64,000 bases of DNA from Chloroflexota bacterium (GCA_016861025.1 BOKO01000007.1:62001-126000); one strand, 5' to 3'; positions 50,211 through 61,081 are shown, numbered from the stretch's first letter. Notes: generated by a model not told the origin, from the sequence alone. Numbers and translations are program-made.

Positions 50211-53200
50211 ATGAATGCAACCCTGACTTTACCAATCGTTGCGCCGTCACTGCGGCGGCGGGAACAGTGGGCGGCGCTGACGATGCTGGCTGCGCTGCTG
50301 CTCAACATGCTGCTTGCCGCCGTCCCGCCGACGCTGGTGCAGCCCTGGATGACGCCGGTCAGCGCACCCGCCGCCAGTGAGAGCGCGTCCACCGTCGAGC
50401 CGCTGCCACCCGCGCCGACATCGTGGCTGCCCGCCGAGCTGCAGGACAAGCCCGAAGTGATCGCGCTGCGCAGCGCCTACACCGCCGCCTACGACCTGGG
50501 CAACGGTGAGATCGCCCAGGTGATGAGCCAGACGCCGCTCCATTATCAGGACGCTGACGGCGCCTGGCAGCCGATCAACCCCTTCTTCCGTAAGCTGGGC
50601 GGGCGCTGGCTCAACACCACCAACAGCGTGCGCCTCGACGTGGAGGAGCGCGCCAGCGCCGCGCGCATCGCCGGCGACGGCGTAGCCGTGACCTGGCGTC
50701 CACAGGCGCTGGAAGTGACCGACATCCACGGCGCCGTAGCTGCGCTCTCCAGCCTGCGCAGCTACGGCGACCGCCAGCCTGCCACGCGCAGCGCCGACGG
50801 CCAGACGGTGCGCTTCACTGCAAGCTGGGAAGCGGACATCCAGGATCAGTGGCAGAGCGCGCCGGGCAGCGTCGAATACACCCTGCGCCTGGCAGCGCGT
50901 CCACAGCGCTGGTTCTGGCAGCCGCAGCCAGAAAGCCTCGATCTGCGTGTGAATCTTGTCTTGCACGACGGTGCGAAGCTGATCGTGGACGGCGAAGAGA
51001 TCAGCGCCGCCGACCTGACCTCGCCCCTCACCACCCGCAACTCGCTCCTCTTTGTCGGCAGCGACGGCCAGGAGATGCTCCTGCACGCGCCCTCCACCTA
51101 CGAGCAGGACGACCCCACGGTGCGCGTCGCCGGTGAATACGTGCTGCGCGCCACCGATCAACCAGACGTGATCGAGCTGCGCGTGCGCACGCCGTGGGCA
51201 TGGCTCGCCGCCGAGGAACGTCGCTATCCGGTCATCATCGACCCGATCTTCCAGATGCGCGGGCCGACCGAAGCCTGGCTGACGCATTTTGCGGTGGACA
51301 ATCTCGCCACGCCCGATGCAGTCACGCCATCCGACAACCGCATCTGGGTCGGACGCGACCGCATCGGCTTGTGGCGCGGCGTGGTGCGCTTTCGCATTCC
51401 GCGCATGCCCGAAGGCACGGTCGTCGACCGCGCCTGGCTTTACGCCCAGCCGACCGGCTTCTTCCTGGCAGAGAACAACCCGGCCGTGGCGCAAAACGGC
51501 TTGAGTACGAAGCTGGCGCTGCACGCCATCACCGACAGCGCCTGGCTGGGCGGCTGGTCGAGTGGGACGCCGCTCAATTACAATCCCGACCCCATCGACC
51601 CGGACGAGCAGGCTGTGACCTTCGTCGAATCGACCACACCGGCGACCGGCGTGCGCTGGGATGTCACCAGCCAGGTCAGCCAGTGGATGGTGACGGCGCC
51701 GAACGCGCCCGATGTGGCGAATCACGGGCTGTTGCTGCGCTCGACACAGGAGACATGCGCGCCGACGCTGCTGCCCAACTCGAACATTCAGAACCCTTTC
51801 TGTGGCGTGGTGATGTTCGACGTACACAAATCGAACTGGAGCGACCTCGATCTGCGCAACACGCAGGATAGCGACGACAGCAACAACCCCTCCTTTCTGC
51901 CCAGCACGGCGGGCGGGCTGCGTCTGGTCGTCTTCTATCGCAACGACAACCTGCTGACGCTGAACCAGGTCAAGGCGTTCGACCTGCCCGGCGGCGGCGG
52001 GACGCCCCCGGCGAGCGACCCCTACTACGCCGCCGACCATCTCTACAAGCTGCCGCCCTTCGACGACACAATGTGGCAGGCGCTCGTCGTGCGCGGGCTG
52101 GGGCAGCCGCAGGGTCAATATCCGCCGCCGGGCGACGGCTTCACCTACATGCGCCCGCTGCAAGGTCAGCTTGACGTGGCGCTGATGAGCCAGAACGACA
52201 AGCTCAAGCTGCGCGGCGTTACGACGGCGCCCAACGGCGTCGGCTACATCCTGTTCAACGGCGCAGGCGCGCCTGCGTCTGCTTTCGACCAGCCAACGCT
52301 GGTGCGCGTGGGCGGCGTCAGTGGTGCTGACCCCAACGCCTACGACATCCGCCTGCACCCGCAGCAGAGCACGATCAGCACGATCTTGACAGGCAACGAG
52401 CCGAAAGTCGGGCCACAGACGCTGCCCTTCAGCTTCGACAGCGCCAACCCGCTTGGCTTGTGGAATCTGACGATGCCGCTCGGTTCCAACAGCCGCGTCA
52501 AGATTCGCATCCACACCGACAGCACGTGGGACGATGCGTTCCTGAAGCAGTACGCCAGGCACTTCACGGCGCGGCTGGTGCGTAGCGATGCGCAGAGCGA
52601 TCTACTCGGCGACCGCGGCGTCGATGAGGAAGTCGCCTTCATGGACATTGTGCAGAACCCGGCGACGGGCGAGGCGTTCCTCACCAGCCCGATCTTTCCG
52701 GTGCAGGCCGGCAAGTGGGCGCTGGCGCTGAGCTACAACGGGCCGCAGATCGAAAGCTGGACCGTGCCCGACTGCCAGGATGAGGTGTGCAGCAAGCCGC
52801 CTTCCCAGCGCACGCCGATCAAGTACGGCATGGACATCTCGGTGCACTCGTGCAAGGATGGCGAGTTCCCGACCAGCAACGGCCAGTGCCAGAAGATCGT
52901 CTGCCCGACTGCAGCCTGGCCCGCCAACGCGCCCGGTCTGACTGCCTACGACGAAAGCAACGGCATGGCGTTGTGGAGCGAAGCCGGCTGGAGCGTCAGC
53001 GGCGCGACGTGGACGAGCCGGGGTAGCGCGTTCTCGGCGCCGCTGCTTGGCCCGCCCGCCAGCAGTGGCAACCGGCAGCCGCCGCGCGTGGCCGTGATCG
53101 GCGGCGTGGCGACCGTCAACAAGGGCGTCAATCCAAACGCCATCGCCTTCGACGCCATGAGCGACGTGCTGCTGATCACCTGCGGTGCGGTCAACGGCAG

Positions 53201-56200
53201 CCAGCCCAAGCCGTCGGCGTACTTCCACGCCTACAGCGGCGCCATGAGCTTCCTGGGGCAGACGGCGGGCGGGCCTGCGTTCGTCAAGCAGGGTTCAACC
53301 AACGGCAACCTGGTCAACCCGTGGCCGCAAGCCGACGTGCTGGCGGGCGACATCACCAGCCTGACGCCGTGGCTCTATCCGGTCGCCGGTCTCTACGAAG
53401 TGACGGCAAACGTGCGCCGCATCACCGGCATGAGCACGCCCGCCACGCTGACCTTTGCCGCAAAGTGGGCGGTCAACGTCGGCGGCTGGGCGTCGCTCAC
53501 CCGCTCACTCGCGTTGACGCAGGGCGCGCAGGTCGAAAAGATCGCCAGCCTGGCCGTTGGCTTGGGCGCCAGCTTCACGCTCGATACGCCTGCAGCGGCT
53601 GCGGGACAATCCGGTGTGATCAGCCCGCGCGTCTTCGCCGGCATCCGCGCCGAGCAAGCCTTCGTCGTGCAGGATGCGCGGCTGGGCGGCGCGTCCAAGC
53701 CAGTCAAGGCGGTGATCCTGCCGCGCGGCGTGCCCGTGCCCAGCGAACCGACGCAGGTCGCCTGCCCGGCAAGCTGCATCGATCTGCGCGCGCCGACCGA
53801 AGTCTATCCACAGCTCAACCGGGTGTGGGAGATGCCCGACGTCCACACCGATGTGCAGCCCGGCACGGTCGCCTTCAGCAGCGCCGGCGCCATGAGCGTC
53901 GCCAGCGTCGATCATCCGGCGCTGGTCAACGGTGAAAACGCCGCCAACGGCTTCGCCCAGAGCTTTAGCTTCGACGCCTACAAAGCGACCGTGAGCGTGA
54001 CCAGCGAACCATGCGAGCAAGGCGGCGCGCCCGTCCTGGTGATTCGCGGCGAGACGCGCATTGCCATGCCCAACATCGGTTCGACCGCCGACCCGAACGC
54101 CGGCATCACCGCCAACTTCAAGCTGTGCGAAGCGCCGCCGGATGGCGTGGGGCTGCGCAGCGTCGTGCTCCAGTTCGAGTCGCCGGTCGGGTTGCCTATC
54201 GGCGCCAGCGGCCTCTTTCTCAAGGCGCTGGGCGGCTCGGTGACGATCCGGCCGGATGGCACGCGCATCGAGGTCAACGTGGCTTTCCAGACCGAACCGA
54301 CCGGGCCAGGCGGCATCCTGCGCGCAACGGGCACAGTCATCATCGACACGCAGGGGCTCTTCGCCTTCAAGGGCAATGCGCGGCTGCTCGGCGTCTTCTC
54401 GGCGGACGGCAGCCTGTGGGTGGCGTGGAACCCGCTCGACATCGGCTTTGAGATCACCGGCGGCTATGAGGATTGGCTCACCGGCACGGTGCGGGCGCAC
54501 ATGTGGCGCGGGCGCGGCTGGAACAACTATTCCTGGCTGCCCGACAACAACGACATGCACTTCACGGCGGCGATCGAGGCGACGATCCAGATTCCCGAAG
54601 GCGCGCTGGTGGACTGGGGGCCGGTGGTGATTCCGCCGACCGACATCGGCTTCTCGGTGGCGCTGGAGTTCGGCGAATTCTGCACCAACAGCAGTTGCAC
54701 TAGCTACGAGTGGGGCATCAAAGGCAGCTTCACGATCCTGGGCTACGAGGCCGGTCTCTACTACGGTTTTGACGAAGGGCTGGACTTCATCCTGGGCAAC
54801 GACGACCACATCCTGATCGACCAGTACGGCGGCGCGCAATCCTCGCCGGTGCTGGCGGCGGAGGCGGACATGAGCGACATCGTGCCGGTGCAGATCGCGC
54901 CAGCGGCGGTGAACGGCGTCACACTGATTCCCTTCACCGTCTCGCCCAACGCCGAAAACCTCCTGGTCAGCCTGGGCTGGCAGGCGGGCAGCCCGACGCT
55001 CAGCCTGATCGACCCCGACGGCGTGGAGATCACGGCGCAGAACGCGGCGGGCTTCCAGGGGCAGCTCTACAGCGGCGCCAGCAGCGTGATCTTCGGCATG
55101 CAGTCGCCCAAGCCGGGCGCGTGGCAGGCAAAGGTCGCTAACCTGAGCGCCGAGGGTGTCGAGCACTTCAAGTTTGTCTACCTGGCGAACAAGGGGCAGC
55201 CGGGCGCGCCGGGCAATCGCGGCGCGCTGCTGCTGCCGGCGGCGCCGAACGAGCAGCCGGTCAACGGCGTCTACACCATCACGTGGAGCGTGCCCGCCGA
55301 CATGACCGACCAGGCGACGGTGGCGCTCTACTACCGGCGCACGGACGTGATCACCGGCAACCTGCAGATCGACGTGCCTATCGTGCGCAACTTGCCGGCG
55401 AAAACGGGCAGCTACGCCTGGGACACGCGCAAGATGTTAGCGGGCGCGTACCAGATCAAGGCGGTGATCGATGACGGCGTCAACGAGCTGCCGGCAGGCA
55501 AGGTGTCGATCCCGGACGATGCGTGCCTTGCCGTGACGAGCGGTCTGCCGCGCCAGCGCGCCTTCGACGCCAACCGCTTCCCCGGCGTGGTGACGCTGAC
55601 CGCGCCGGGCACGGTGCGCATCGTGGACAACACCGCGCCCGACGCGCCGACTGGTCTGGCTGTGGCGACGGTGGACGGCGCGATCATGGTGCGCTGGAAT
55701 CCGTCGGCGGCGCCCGATGTCTACGCCTACCAGGTGCAGTGGGGGCCGTTCAGCCCGATCAACCCGCTCGGCTTCGAGCCGCGCAACCAGGCGCTGGTCA
55801 CGGTGGGCAATGAGTTGCTCTATCGCATCGGCGCAGTCTTCAACGGCAACAACTACGGCGTCAACGTCACGGCGCTGGACATCAACGGCAACGTGAGCGC
55901 GCCGACCGCGGCGGCTTACGCCACGCCGGTGGCAGGCGGGAATCCGGCGCCGCTGGCGCCGGTGAACCTGGCGCCGGGCGGACGCACGGCAGACAGCGCC
56001 AGCTTCGTCTGGCAGGCGGGCGCTGGCCTGGCGCCGGCTGGCTACCGGCTCACCTACACCCGGCTGGGCGCCCAGCTGGAGACGAAGACGCTGGATGTCG
56101 CCGCGGTCACCAATGCCACCATCGGCGGGTTGACGCTCGGCGCAACGTATGAGGTGCGCGTGGCCGCACTCAACGCGCAGGGTTGGCAGAGTGCGCGCAG

Positions 56201-56822
56201 TGAGGCGGTCAAGGTGTTGATCACCAGCGGCGGCGACGCCAACGGCGACGACATCGCCGACGATTGGGCCGCTCTGTACGGCGTCACGAACAAGGCGGCG
56301 GACAGCGACGGCGACGGGCTGAGCGATGGCGACGAGTACTTCCGCTACACCGACCCGACCGTGCAGGACAGCGACGGCGACGGGCTGAGCGACGGTGAGG
56401 AGGTTGCCGCCGCCACCGACCCGCTCGACAGCAGCAGTTTCGCGATGCCGACGCTGCCGCGGCTGGCGCTGGCGGAGAAGCGGCTGCGCTTCCTGGTCAA
56501 GCAGCAGCCGGGCGGTGAGGCTGCGCCGCAGTCAGTGCAGTGGGCGAACGTGGGCGGCGGCGCGCTGAGCCTGGTCGCCAGCAGCGCCAGCCCCTGGCTG
56601 CTCACCAACGTGGCGGGCGATCAGGTGCAGGTGGCGGTCAACGCGGCAGGACTGGCGCCCGGCTTCTATTCCGGCGTCGTACGCCTGGACGCCGCGCCCG
56701 GCAGCGCACCGCTGATCGGCGCTGCACGCTGCATCCGTGTCAACACGTGGGTGCTGCCCGCCGACAACGACGCGCCGCAGCAGGTGATGCAACTACTCTA
56801 TCTGCCGGTCGTGAGCAGGTAA
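50211..56822 (+). CDS. Giant secreted multidomain surface protein
   Basis: The 2203-residue protein has a basic N-terminus and a hydrophobic signal segment (about residues 18-45), then an N-terminal module with tryptophan-rich repeats. A DNRLRE-like adhesion/structural segment follows (GVVRFRIPRMPEGTVVDRAWLY near 390-410), then a long middle region with paired cysteines. FN3-like domains occur near 1790-2000, and thrombospondin type 3-like calcium repeats of form DSDGDGLSDG are at about 2008-2065. It ends in LLYLPVVSR. Such proteins form cell-surface or filament structures that need calcium. The AGGAGG site precedes the ATG at 50211; the ATG at 50193 would contain it. Two small genes follow closely. 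Confidence 0.8.
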   Translation: MNATLTLPIVAPSLRRREQWAALTMLAALLLNMLLAAVPPTLVQPWMTPVSAPAASESASTVEPLPPAPTSWLPAELQDKPEVIALRSAYTAAYDLGNGEIAQVMSQTPLHYQDADGAWQPINPFFRKLGGRWLNTTNSVRLDVEERASAARIAGDGVAVTWRPQALEVTDIHGAVAALSSLRSYGDRQPATRSADGQTVRFTASWEADIQDQWQSAPGSVEYTLRLAARPQRWFWQPQPESLDLRVNLVLHDGAKLIVDGEEISAADLTSPLTTRNSLLFVGSDGQEMLLHAPSTYEQDDPTVRVAGEYVLRATDQPDVIELRVRTPWAWLAAEERRYPVIIDPIFQMRGPTEAWLTHFAVDNLATPDAVTPSDNRIWVGRDRIGLWRGVVRFRIPRMPEGTVVDRAWLYAQPTGFFLAENNPAVAQNGLSTKLALHAITDSAWLGGWSSGTPLNYNPDPIDPDEQAVTFVESTTPATGVRWDVTSQVSQWMVTAPNAPDVANHGLLLRSTQETCAPTLLPNSNIQNPFCGVVMFDVHKSNWSDLDLRNTQDSDDSNNPSFLPSTAGGLRLVVFYRNDNLLTLNQVKAFDLPGGGGTPPASDPYYAADHLYKLPPFDDTMWQALVVRGLGQPQGQYPPPGDGFTYMRPLQGQLDVALMSQNDKLKLRGVTTAPNGVGYILFNGAGAPASAFDQPTLVRVGGVSGADPNAYDIRLHPQQSTISTILTGNEPKVGPQTLPFSFDSANPLGLWNLTMPLGSNSRVKIRIHTDSTWDDAFLKQYARHFTARLVRSDAQSDLLGDRGVDEEVAFMDIVQNPATGEAFLTSPIFPVQAGKWALALSYNGPQIESWTVPDCQDEVCSKPPSQRTPIKYGMDISVHSCKDGEFPTSNGQCQKIVCPTAAWPANAPGLTAYDESNGMALWSEAGWSVSGATWTSRGSAFSAPLLGPPASSGNRQPPRVAVIGGVATVNKGVNPNAIAFDAMSDVLLITCGAVNGSQPKPSAYFHAYSGAMSFLGQTAGGPAFVKQGSTNGNLVNPWPQADVLAGDITSLTPWLYPVAGLYEVTANVRRITGMSTPATLTFAAKWAVNVGGWASLTRSLALTQGAQVEKIASLAVGLGASFTLDTPAAAAGQSGVISPRVFAGIRAEQAFVVQDARLGGASKPVKAVILPRGVPVPSEPTQVACPASCIDLRAPTEVYPQLNRVWEMPDVHTDVQPGTVAFSSAGAMSVASVDHPALVNGENAANGFAQSFSFDAYKATVSVTSEPCEQGGAPVLVIRGETRIAMPNIGSTADPNAGITANFKLCEAPPDGVGLRSVVLQFESPVGLPIGASGLFLKALGGSVTIRPDGTRIEVNVAFQTEPTGPGGILRATGTVIIDTQGLFAFKGNARLLGVFSADGSLWVAWNPLDIGFEITGGYEDWLTGTVRAHMWRGRGWNNYSWLPDNNDMHFTAAIEATIQIPEGALVDWGPVVIPPTDIGFSVALEFGEFCTNSSCTSYEWGIKGSFTILGYEAGLYYGFDEGLDFILGNDDHILIDQYGGAQSSPVLAAEADMSDIVPVQIAPAAVNGVTLIPFTVSPNAENLLVSLGWQAGSPTLSLIDPDGVEITAQNAAGFQGQLYSGASSVIFGMQSPKPGAWQAKVANLSAEGVEHFKFVYLANKGQPGAPGNRGALLLPAAPNEQPVNGVYTITWSVPADMTDQATVALYYRRTDVITGNLQIDVPIVRNLPAKTGSYAWDTRKMLAGAYQIKAVIDDGVNELPAGKVSIPDDACLAVTSGLPRQRAFDANRFPGVVTLTAPGTVRIVDNTAPDAPTGLAVATVDGAIMVRWNPSAAPDVYAYQVQWGPFSPINPLGFEPRNQALVTVGNELLYRIGAVFNGNNYGVNVTALDINGNVSAPTAAAYATPVAGGNPAPLAPVNLAPGGRTADSASFVWQAGAGLAPAGYRLTYTRLGAQLETKTLDVAAVTNATIGGLTLGATYEVRVAALNAQGWQSARSEAVKVLITSGGDANGDDIADDWAALYGVTNKAADSDGDGLSDGDEYFRYTDPTVQDSDGDGLSDGEEVAAATDPLDSSSFAMPTLPRLALAEKRLRFLVKQQPGGEAAPQSVQWANVGGGALSLVASSASPWLLTNVAGDQVQVAVNAAGLAPGFYSGVVRLDAAPGSAPLIGAARCIRVNTWVLPADNDAPQQVMQLLYLPVVSR

Positions 56823-56826
56823 GGGA

Positions 56827-56934
56827 ATTGGGAGATTGGAGATTGGAGATTGGAGATTGCGTGCTTTGTGGCATCGGGTCTTCCAATCCCCCCCAATCTC
56901 CAATCTCTGATCTCCAATCTCTAATCTCCAGCCA
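56827..56934. repeat. GGAGATT inverted repeat element
   Basis: Four tandem GGAGATT units (56829-56858) are followed after about 35 nt by five complementary units (CCAATCTCC, GATCTCC, TAATCTCC and variants, 56891-56931). The arms could form a hairpin of about 30 bp. It lies just after the giant gene's stop and might end its transcript. Confidence 0.75.
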
Positions 56935-56948
56935 GATGAGACAAGCTT

Positions 56949-57200
56949 ATGAACCACCCATATTCTCCTCGCAGCGAACATCTCTTCATCGTGCGCGTCT
57001 GGTGGGAGCTAGACAGCGTGACGGCGACGGCGCAGTGGCGCGGGTCGGTGCAGAATGGTTCCGGTCAAACGGGCGCGGCTGGGGAGCGACGCTATTTCGC
57101 GAGTTGGGAGGAGATGGCGATCTACCTGGCAGAGCACACGGCGGATGCTTCGGACGCGGACCGGACGCGCGCCTCTCATACTGTGTCTAGACGCCTATGA
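56949..57200 (+). CDS. Small conserved protein of unknown function
   Basis: The 83-residue protein has the pattern HLFIVRVWWE...AQWRGSV...GERRYFASWEEMAIYLAEH. This is a small family seen next to large secreted proteins in Chloroflexota, as far as I recall, but of no known function. No signal peptide or TM helix is visible. Its stop overlaps the start of the next gene in an ATGA, and it lies 126 nt after the giant protein gene, separated from it by the GGAGATT element. Confidence 0.7.
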   Translation: MNHPYSPRSEHLFIVRVWWELDSVTATAQWRGSVQNGSGQTGAAGERRYFASWEEMAIYLAEHTADASDADRTRASHTVSRRL

Positions 57201-57655
57201 GCGATGGGGCGGTAAATGACAAAGGGGAACAGATTATGATGGGCATGACTTCGCTTCACAACACACTTACCGGCTGGTTTATCCGCGTGGCGGCGCCGAG
57301 ACCATCGACGCGTCAATCGGCTCAGGGACGCCTCCTTGACGCCGAGGAACTGTGCATGTTTCATCAGGCGCTGCACACGGCTTACCGCGTGTTTGCAAAC
57401 CAACATCCGGAGTGGACGCAGCGCGGCTTCGATGCATCCTTCCTGCATGAGGATGCCGCGGCGCTGCTGATGGTCTACTGGGCGGCGGATGGCGCTGCGC
57501 AGCCAGCGCTCACCGGTATGGATCTGGCGCGTGTATGGGAACGCAAGTACGGGATGCTGCTCTGCGGCGCCGACCGCGTGACGCAAGTTGCACGACTTGC
57601 CGGCGCCGCTAATGTGTTGCTGACGGCGCTCAACCGGCGTCGGAGCGGCGGATGA
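57197..57655 (+). CDS. Uncharacterised protein coupled to the preceding gene
   Basis: The 152-residue protein is mostly alpha-helical by composition, with AEELCMFHQALHTAYRVFANQHPEWT in its middle (two motifs joined). It has no recognised domain, signal peptide or membrane helix. The ATGA overlap with the 83-residue gene shows that they are an expression pair. A second ATG (residue 14 or 15) is possible as the true start. I cannot assign a role; the context links it to the secreted surface protein. Confidence 0.65.
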   Translation: MSDGAVNDKGEQIMMGMTSLHNTLTGWFIRVAAPRPSTRQSAQGRLLDAEELCMFHQALHTAYRVFANQHPEWTQRGFDASFLHEDAAALLMVYWAADGAAQPALTGMDLARVWERKYGMLLCGADRVTQVARLAGAANVLLTALNRRRSGG

Positions 57656-57781
57656 CTCTGAACACGACGCCCAACATCTTGACTTTTCCGCTTTGCATGC
57701 GGAACCAGGATAGTTCAGGAATCAATATCGCCAGGTCTATCAGATTCTCGACGAAAAACGCGCGTGAAGGTGCTGCGAATG

Positions 57782-57810
57782 TGGACGCACTACGAATAAC
57801 CGGGTAGAAT
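57782..57810 (+). promoter_or_regulatory. Leaderless promoter TGGACG-17-TAGAAT
   Basis: The -35 (57782-57787) matches TTGACA at four of six positions, the spacer is 17 nt, and TAGAAT (57805-57810) ends 6 nt before the ATG at 57817. The transcription start should fall at or within 1 nt of the ATG. Confidence 0.6.
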
Positions 57811-57816
57811 CTGGCT

Positions 57817-59151
<1,335 letters not shown>

Positions 59152-59220
59152 TCCAACAAACGCTCAGCGCGTGGCATCTTCATCCAACCCTGTGACCCGC
59201 GCCAGGTAGTTGGCAACGTG

Positions 59221-59610
59221 TTACGCAAATTCGTCAAAGTCACCGAGGTTGTGCTGGAGATATTGATAGAGTCGTTCCACTTCGATTTCCAGGTAGAGAT
59301 GGACCAGCACGTTACGGAACTTTGCCATCGCCACCAGACGCTCTGCAAGAGCTTCGGGCAGAACGCCGATCTCCGCCAATTTTGGGAAGATGTCGCGATA
59401 TTCGGTTGGAATATCTGTGCTAGCTTCGGATAGGAGAATGGCGCCAATGTCCAGCGCAGACTGAATCGCCATCTGAAAACCACGCTTGGCGGCGGCATGC
59501 AGGAAGAAAGTGGAAGCGAATGTCTCGAGTGGCGCCTCACCCAGCTCGCGCAGCGCGTTCACGCTGTTGGCGATAACGCGCAAGCGCGCCGCGATAGGGG
59601 TTATGTCCAT
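59221..59610 (-). CDS. hepT: HepT-like toxin (DUF86)
   Basis: The 129-residue helical HEPN protein has the RX4HXY ribonuclease motif as RNVLVHLY (Arg99, Asn100, His104, Tyr106). In HepT/MntA pairs HepT is a tRNA-acting RNase toxin, and MntA silences it by adding AMP to the motif tyrosine. Here it lies downstream of the MntA-like gene and overlaps it by 74 nt, which keeps synthesis coupled. It converges with the glycosidase gene, 69 nt apart. Confidence 0.85.
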   Translation of the reverse strand: MDITPIAARLRVIANSVNALRELGEAPLETFASTFFLHAAAKRGFQMAIQSALDIGAILLSEASTDIPTEYRDIFPKLAEIGVLPEALAERLVAMAKFRNVLVHLYLEIEVERLYQYLQHNLGDFDEFA

Positions 59611-60055
59611 TTAGCAATTCTCCTCGGCGCGCACGCTCCAAAATGGCGCGTTCGTGGCGGTCGATTACCGGTTTAAAGTCAAGATAACGGCTGACCGTAT
59701 CAGCCTGGTAGAGGATGCGGAATTGTTCATCTCGACAGGCAAGCACCTTGCCATCGAGCAGGACGCGATAGCGCAACGCCAGCGGCGCCTGGTTCAAAAT
59801 GATGACATCAACCGTTTCGCGGTGCAACAGCCCTTGGACGGCGTCGATCAATGTTAAGCGGAGATCGAACGCCTGATCATGTGACAGTGCTTGTGGAACG
59901 AGCACGGCAATATCAACATCAGAGTATGGCGTTGCATTGCCGCGTGCACAGGAGCCAAAGAGGTACGCGACAAGTACGTCTGGTTGGCCGGCAAGATAGT
60001 GTGCGAGATGCTGCATCTCCTCGGCGCAAAGTGCGACGGGTTTGGAAAGATTCAT
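59537..60055 (-). CDS. mntA: MntA-like nucleotidyltransferase antitoxin
   Basis: The 172-residue minimal nucleotidyltransferase has the signature GSCARGNATPYSDVDIAV, with Gly34-Ser35 and Asp46/Asp48 as the metal pair. In known systems it AMPylates the HepT active-site tyrosine. The C-terminal part extends beyond the usual domain and overlaps the toxin frame. The ATG at 60055 is chosen because TATACT ends 6 nt before it, which fits a leaderless message; a longer frame to 60094 has no support. Confidence 0.85.
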   Translation of the reverse strand: MNLSKPVALCAEEMQHLAHYLAGQPDVLVAYLFGSCARGNATPYSDVDIAVLVPQALSHDQAFDLRLTLIDAVQGLLHRETVDVIILNQAPLALRYRVLLDGKVLACRDEQFRILYQADTVSRYLDFKPVIDRHERAILERARRGELLNGHNPYRGALARYRQQRERAARAG

Positions 60056-60061
60056 GCCAGC

Positions 60062-60067
60062 AGTATA
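60062..60067 (-). promoter_or_regulatory. -10 box of a leaderless toxin-antitoxin transcript
   Basis: TATACT on the minus strand ends 6 nt before the antitoxin ATG, with TTCTGA 17 nt further upstream (three of six -35 matches). Transcription would begin at the start codon. Confidence 0.5.
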
Positions 60068-60117
60068 CCTGATGGCGCAACGGATCAGAAACAACCACTC
60101 ACCAGAGCACCTACTTC

Positions 60118-60138
60118 ACGTCTGGGGCAACGTAGGTC
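60118..60138. repeat. Dispersed 20-21 bp repeat, copy 2
   Basis: This matches the word at 5460-5479 with one extra G and one A-to-C change. The flanks ACCTAC and GTAGGT (60109-60114 and 60132-60137) are complementary, so it could form a stem after the deacetylase stop. Confidence 0.4.
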
Positions 60139-60919
60139 ACCACCCCTTATCCCCTTTTCGCCACACCCGCTCCCCATTGACAGACGCCGCGTACCCCTTC
60201 ACCTGCCGCTCCAGGTCGGCGCGGTCGGTGAAGAAGGTGCTGAGCTGCGAACGAAACGCCAGGATTGCCTCGATCTTGGCGGCGAGGTCGGCGTCGGAGA
60301 GAGCCAGCGCCGACGCCTTCCACCCAAGCGGTGGTTCGCCGACCACCGCCGCCAGCTTGCCGGGCTGCTGCGCGTAAGGATAGTCCTCGTAGAAGATCAA
60401 GTCATCTCCAAAGGCGCGCCGCGCCGCCTCCGCCACAAGCAGATGATCGACGTGATGACCCACCGTCAGCGGTGCGTAACATTGCCCGTGCGCCGGCAAC
60501 GCACGCAGCAGGCCGGCAATCTTTTCGACCAGCGGTTGATCGGCGGGATGCACATTGCCGAAGATGTCGTCGTCTGAAACGTACATCGGCTTGCCGTCGG
60601 CGGGATTGAGGCGATAGATGCAGTCGGGGATCGACCAGTGCAAAAAGTCGGCGCCGAGGATTGCACATGCGGCGATGTCTTCGGCGCGGCGTTGGGCTGT
60701 GGCATCGCGCTCCAGATCCCAGCGTGCGTGCAGGCTGCGGATGTAGTCGTTTTCAACGTCGGTGGGCGGGTCGCCGGCCATCACCGTGACGATCAGCACA
60801 CGTTTGCCATCGCGCGACAGGCTGGCGATGCGCCCGCCGCAAGAGAGCGCAGCGTCGTCAAGATGTGGCGCCAAGAAAATGGCATCGTAGTCGGCGTAGA
60901 GGTCGGTCATAGCGGTCAA
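60137..60919 (-). CDS. PIG-L/LmbE-family deacetylase
   Basis: The 260-residue zinc hydrolase has the metal motif APHLDDAALSCGG (AHPDD-like) near residue 17 and VGHHVDH near residue 153, the GHxDH metal-binding histidines. Family members remove acetyl groups from N-acetylglucosamine-type sugars, as in bacillithiol, mycothiol and teicoplanin-like pathways; the substrate is not known here. AGGAG lies 5 nt before the TTG at 60919, and 14 nt before the ATG at 60910, so the TTG is used. The gene could feed the surface glycan pathway or thiol synthesis. Confidence 0.83.
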   Translation of the reverse strand: MTAMTDLYADYDAIFLAPHLDDAALSCGGRIASLSRDGKRVLIVTVMAGDPPTDVENDYIRSLHARWDLERDATAQRRAEDIAACAILGADFLHWSIPDCIYRLNPADGKPMYVSDDDIFGNVHPADQPLVEKIAGLLRALPAHGQCYAPLTVGHHVDHLLVAEAARRAFGDDLIFYEDYPYAQQPGKLAAVVGEPPLGWKASALALSDADLAAKIEAILAFRSQLSTFFTDRADLERQVKGYAASVNGERVWRKGDKGW

Positions 60920-61081
60920 TCACGCTCCTGTCGCTGAAAAAGATATTGGATACGCAAGCCAGTGTAGCGATTGTCACGCACACAGTCAATTCACCCGCCG
61001 CCGCACATCAAGCCCGAAGCCTCGATCTCCCGTTCTCCCCTCCTCCCATTCTTTCTTCTTCCCGCCCGCGCCGCAATCGTG

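Noticed and set aside
50247..52562. 771-codon antisense frame opposite the giant protein
   Set aside because: Composition-driven shadow in GC-rich DNA; rich in Arg, His and Gln with no domain, while the plus-strand frame has clear domains and a binding site.
53505..55166. 553-codon antisense frame opposite the giant protein
   Set aside because: Same reason: a shadow frame with no motif and no start signal.
56827..56934. Repeat block as a CRISPR array
   Set aside because: Units are 7 bp with no spacers of regular length and an inverted second half; no cas genes are in the window.
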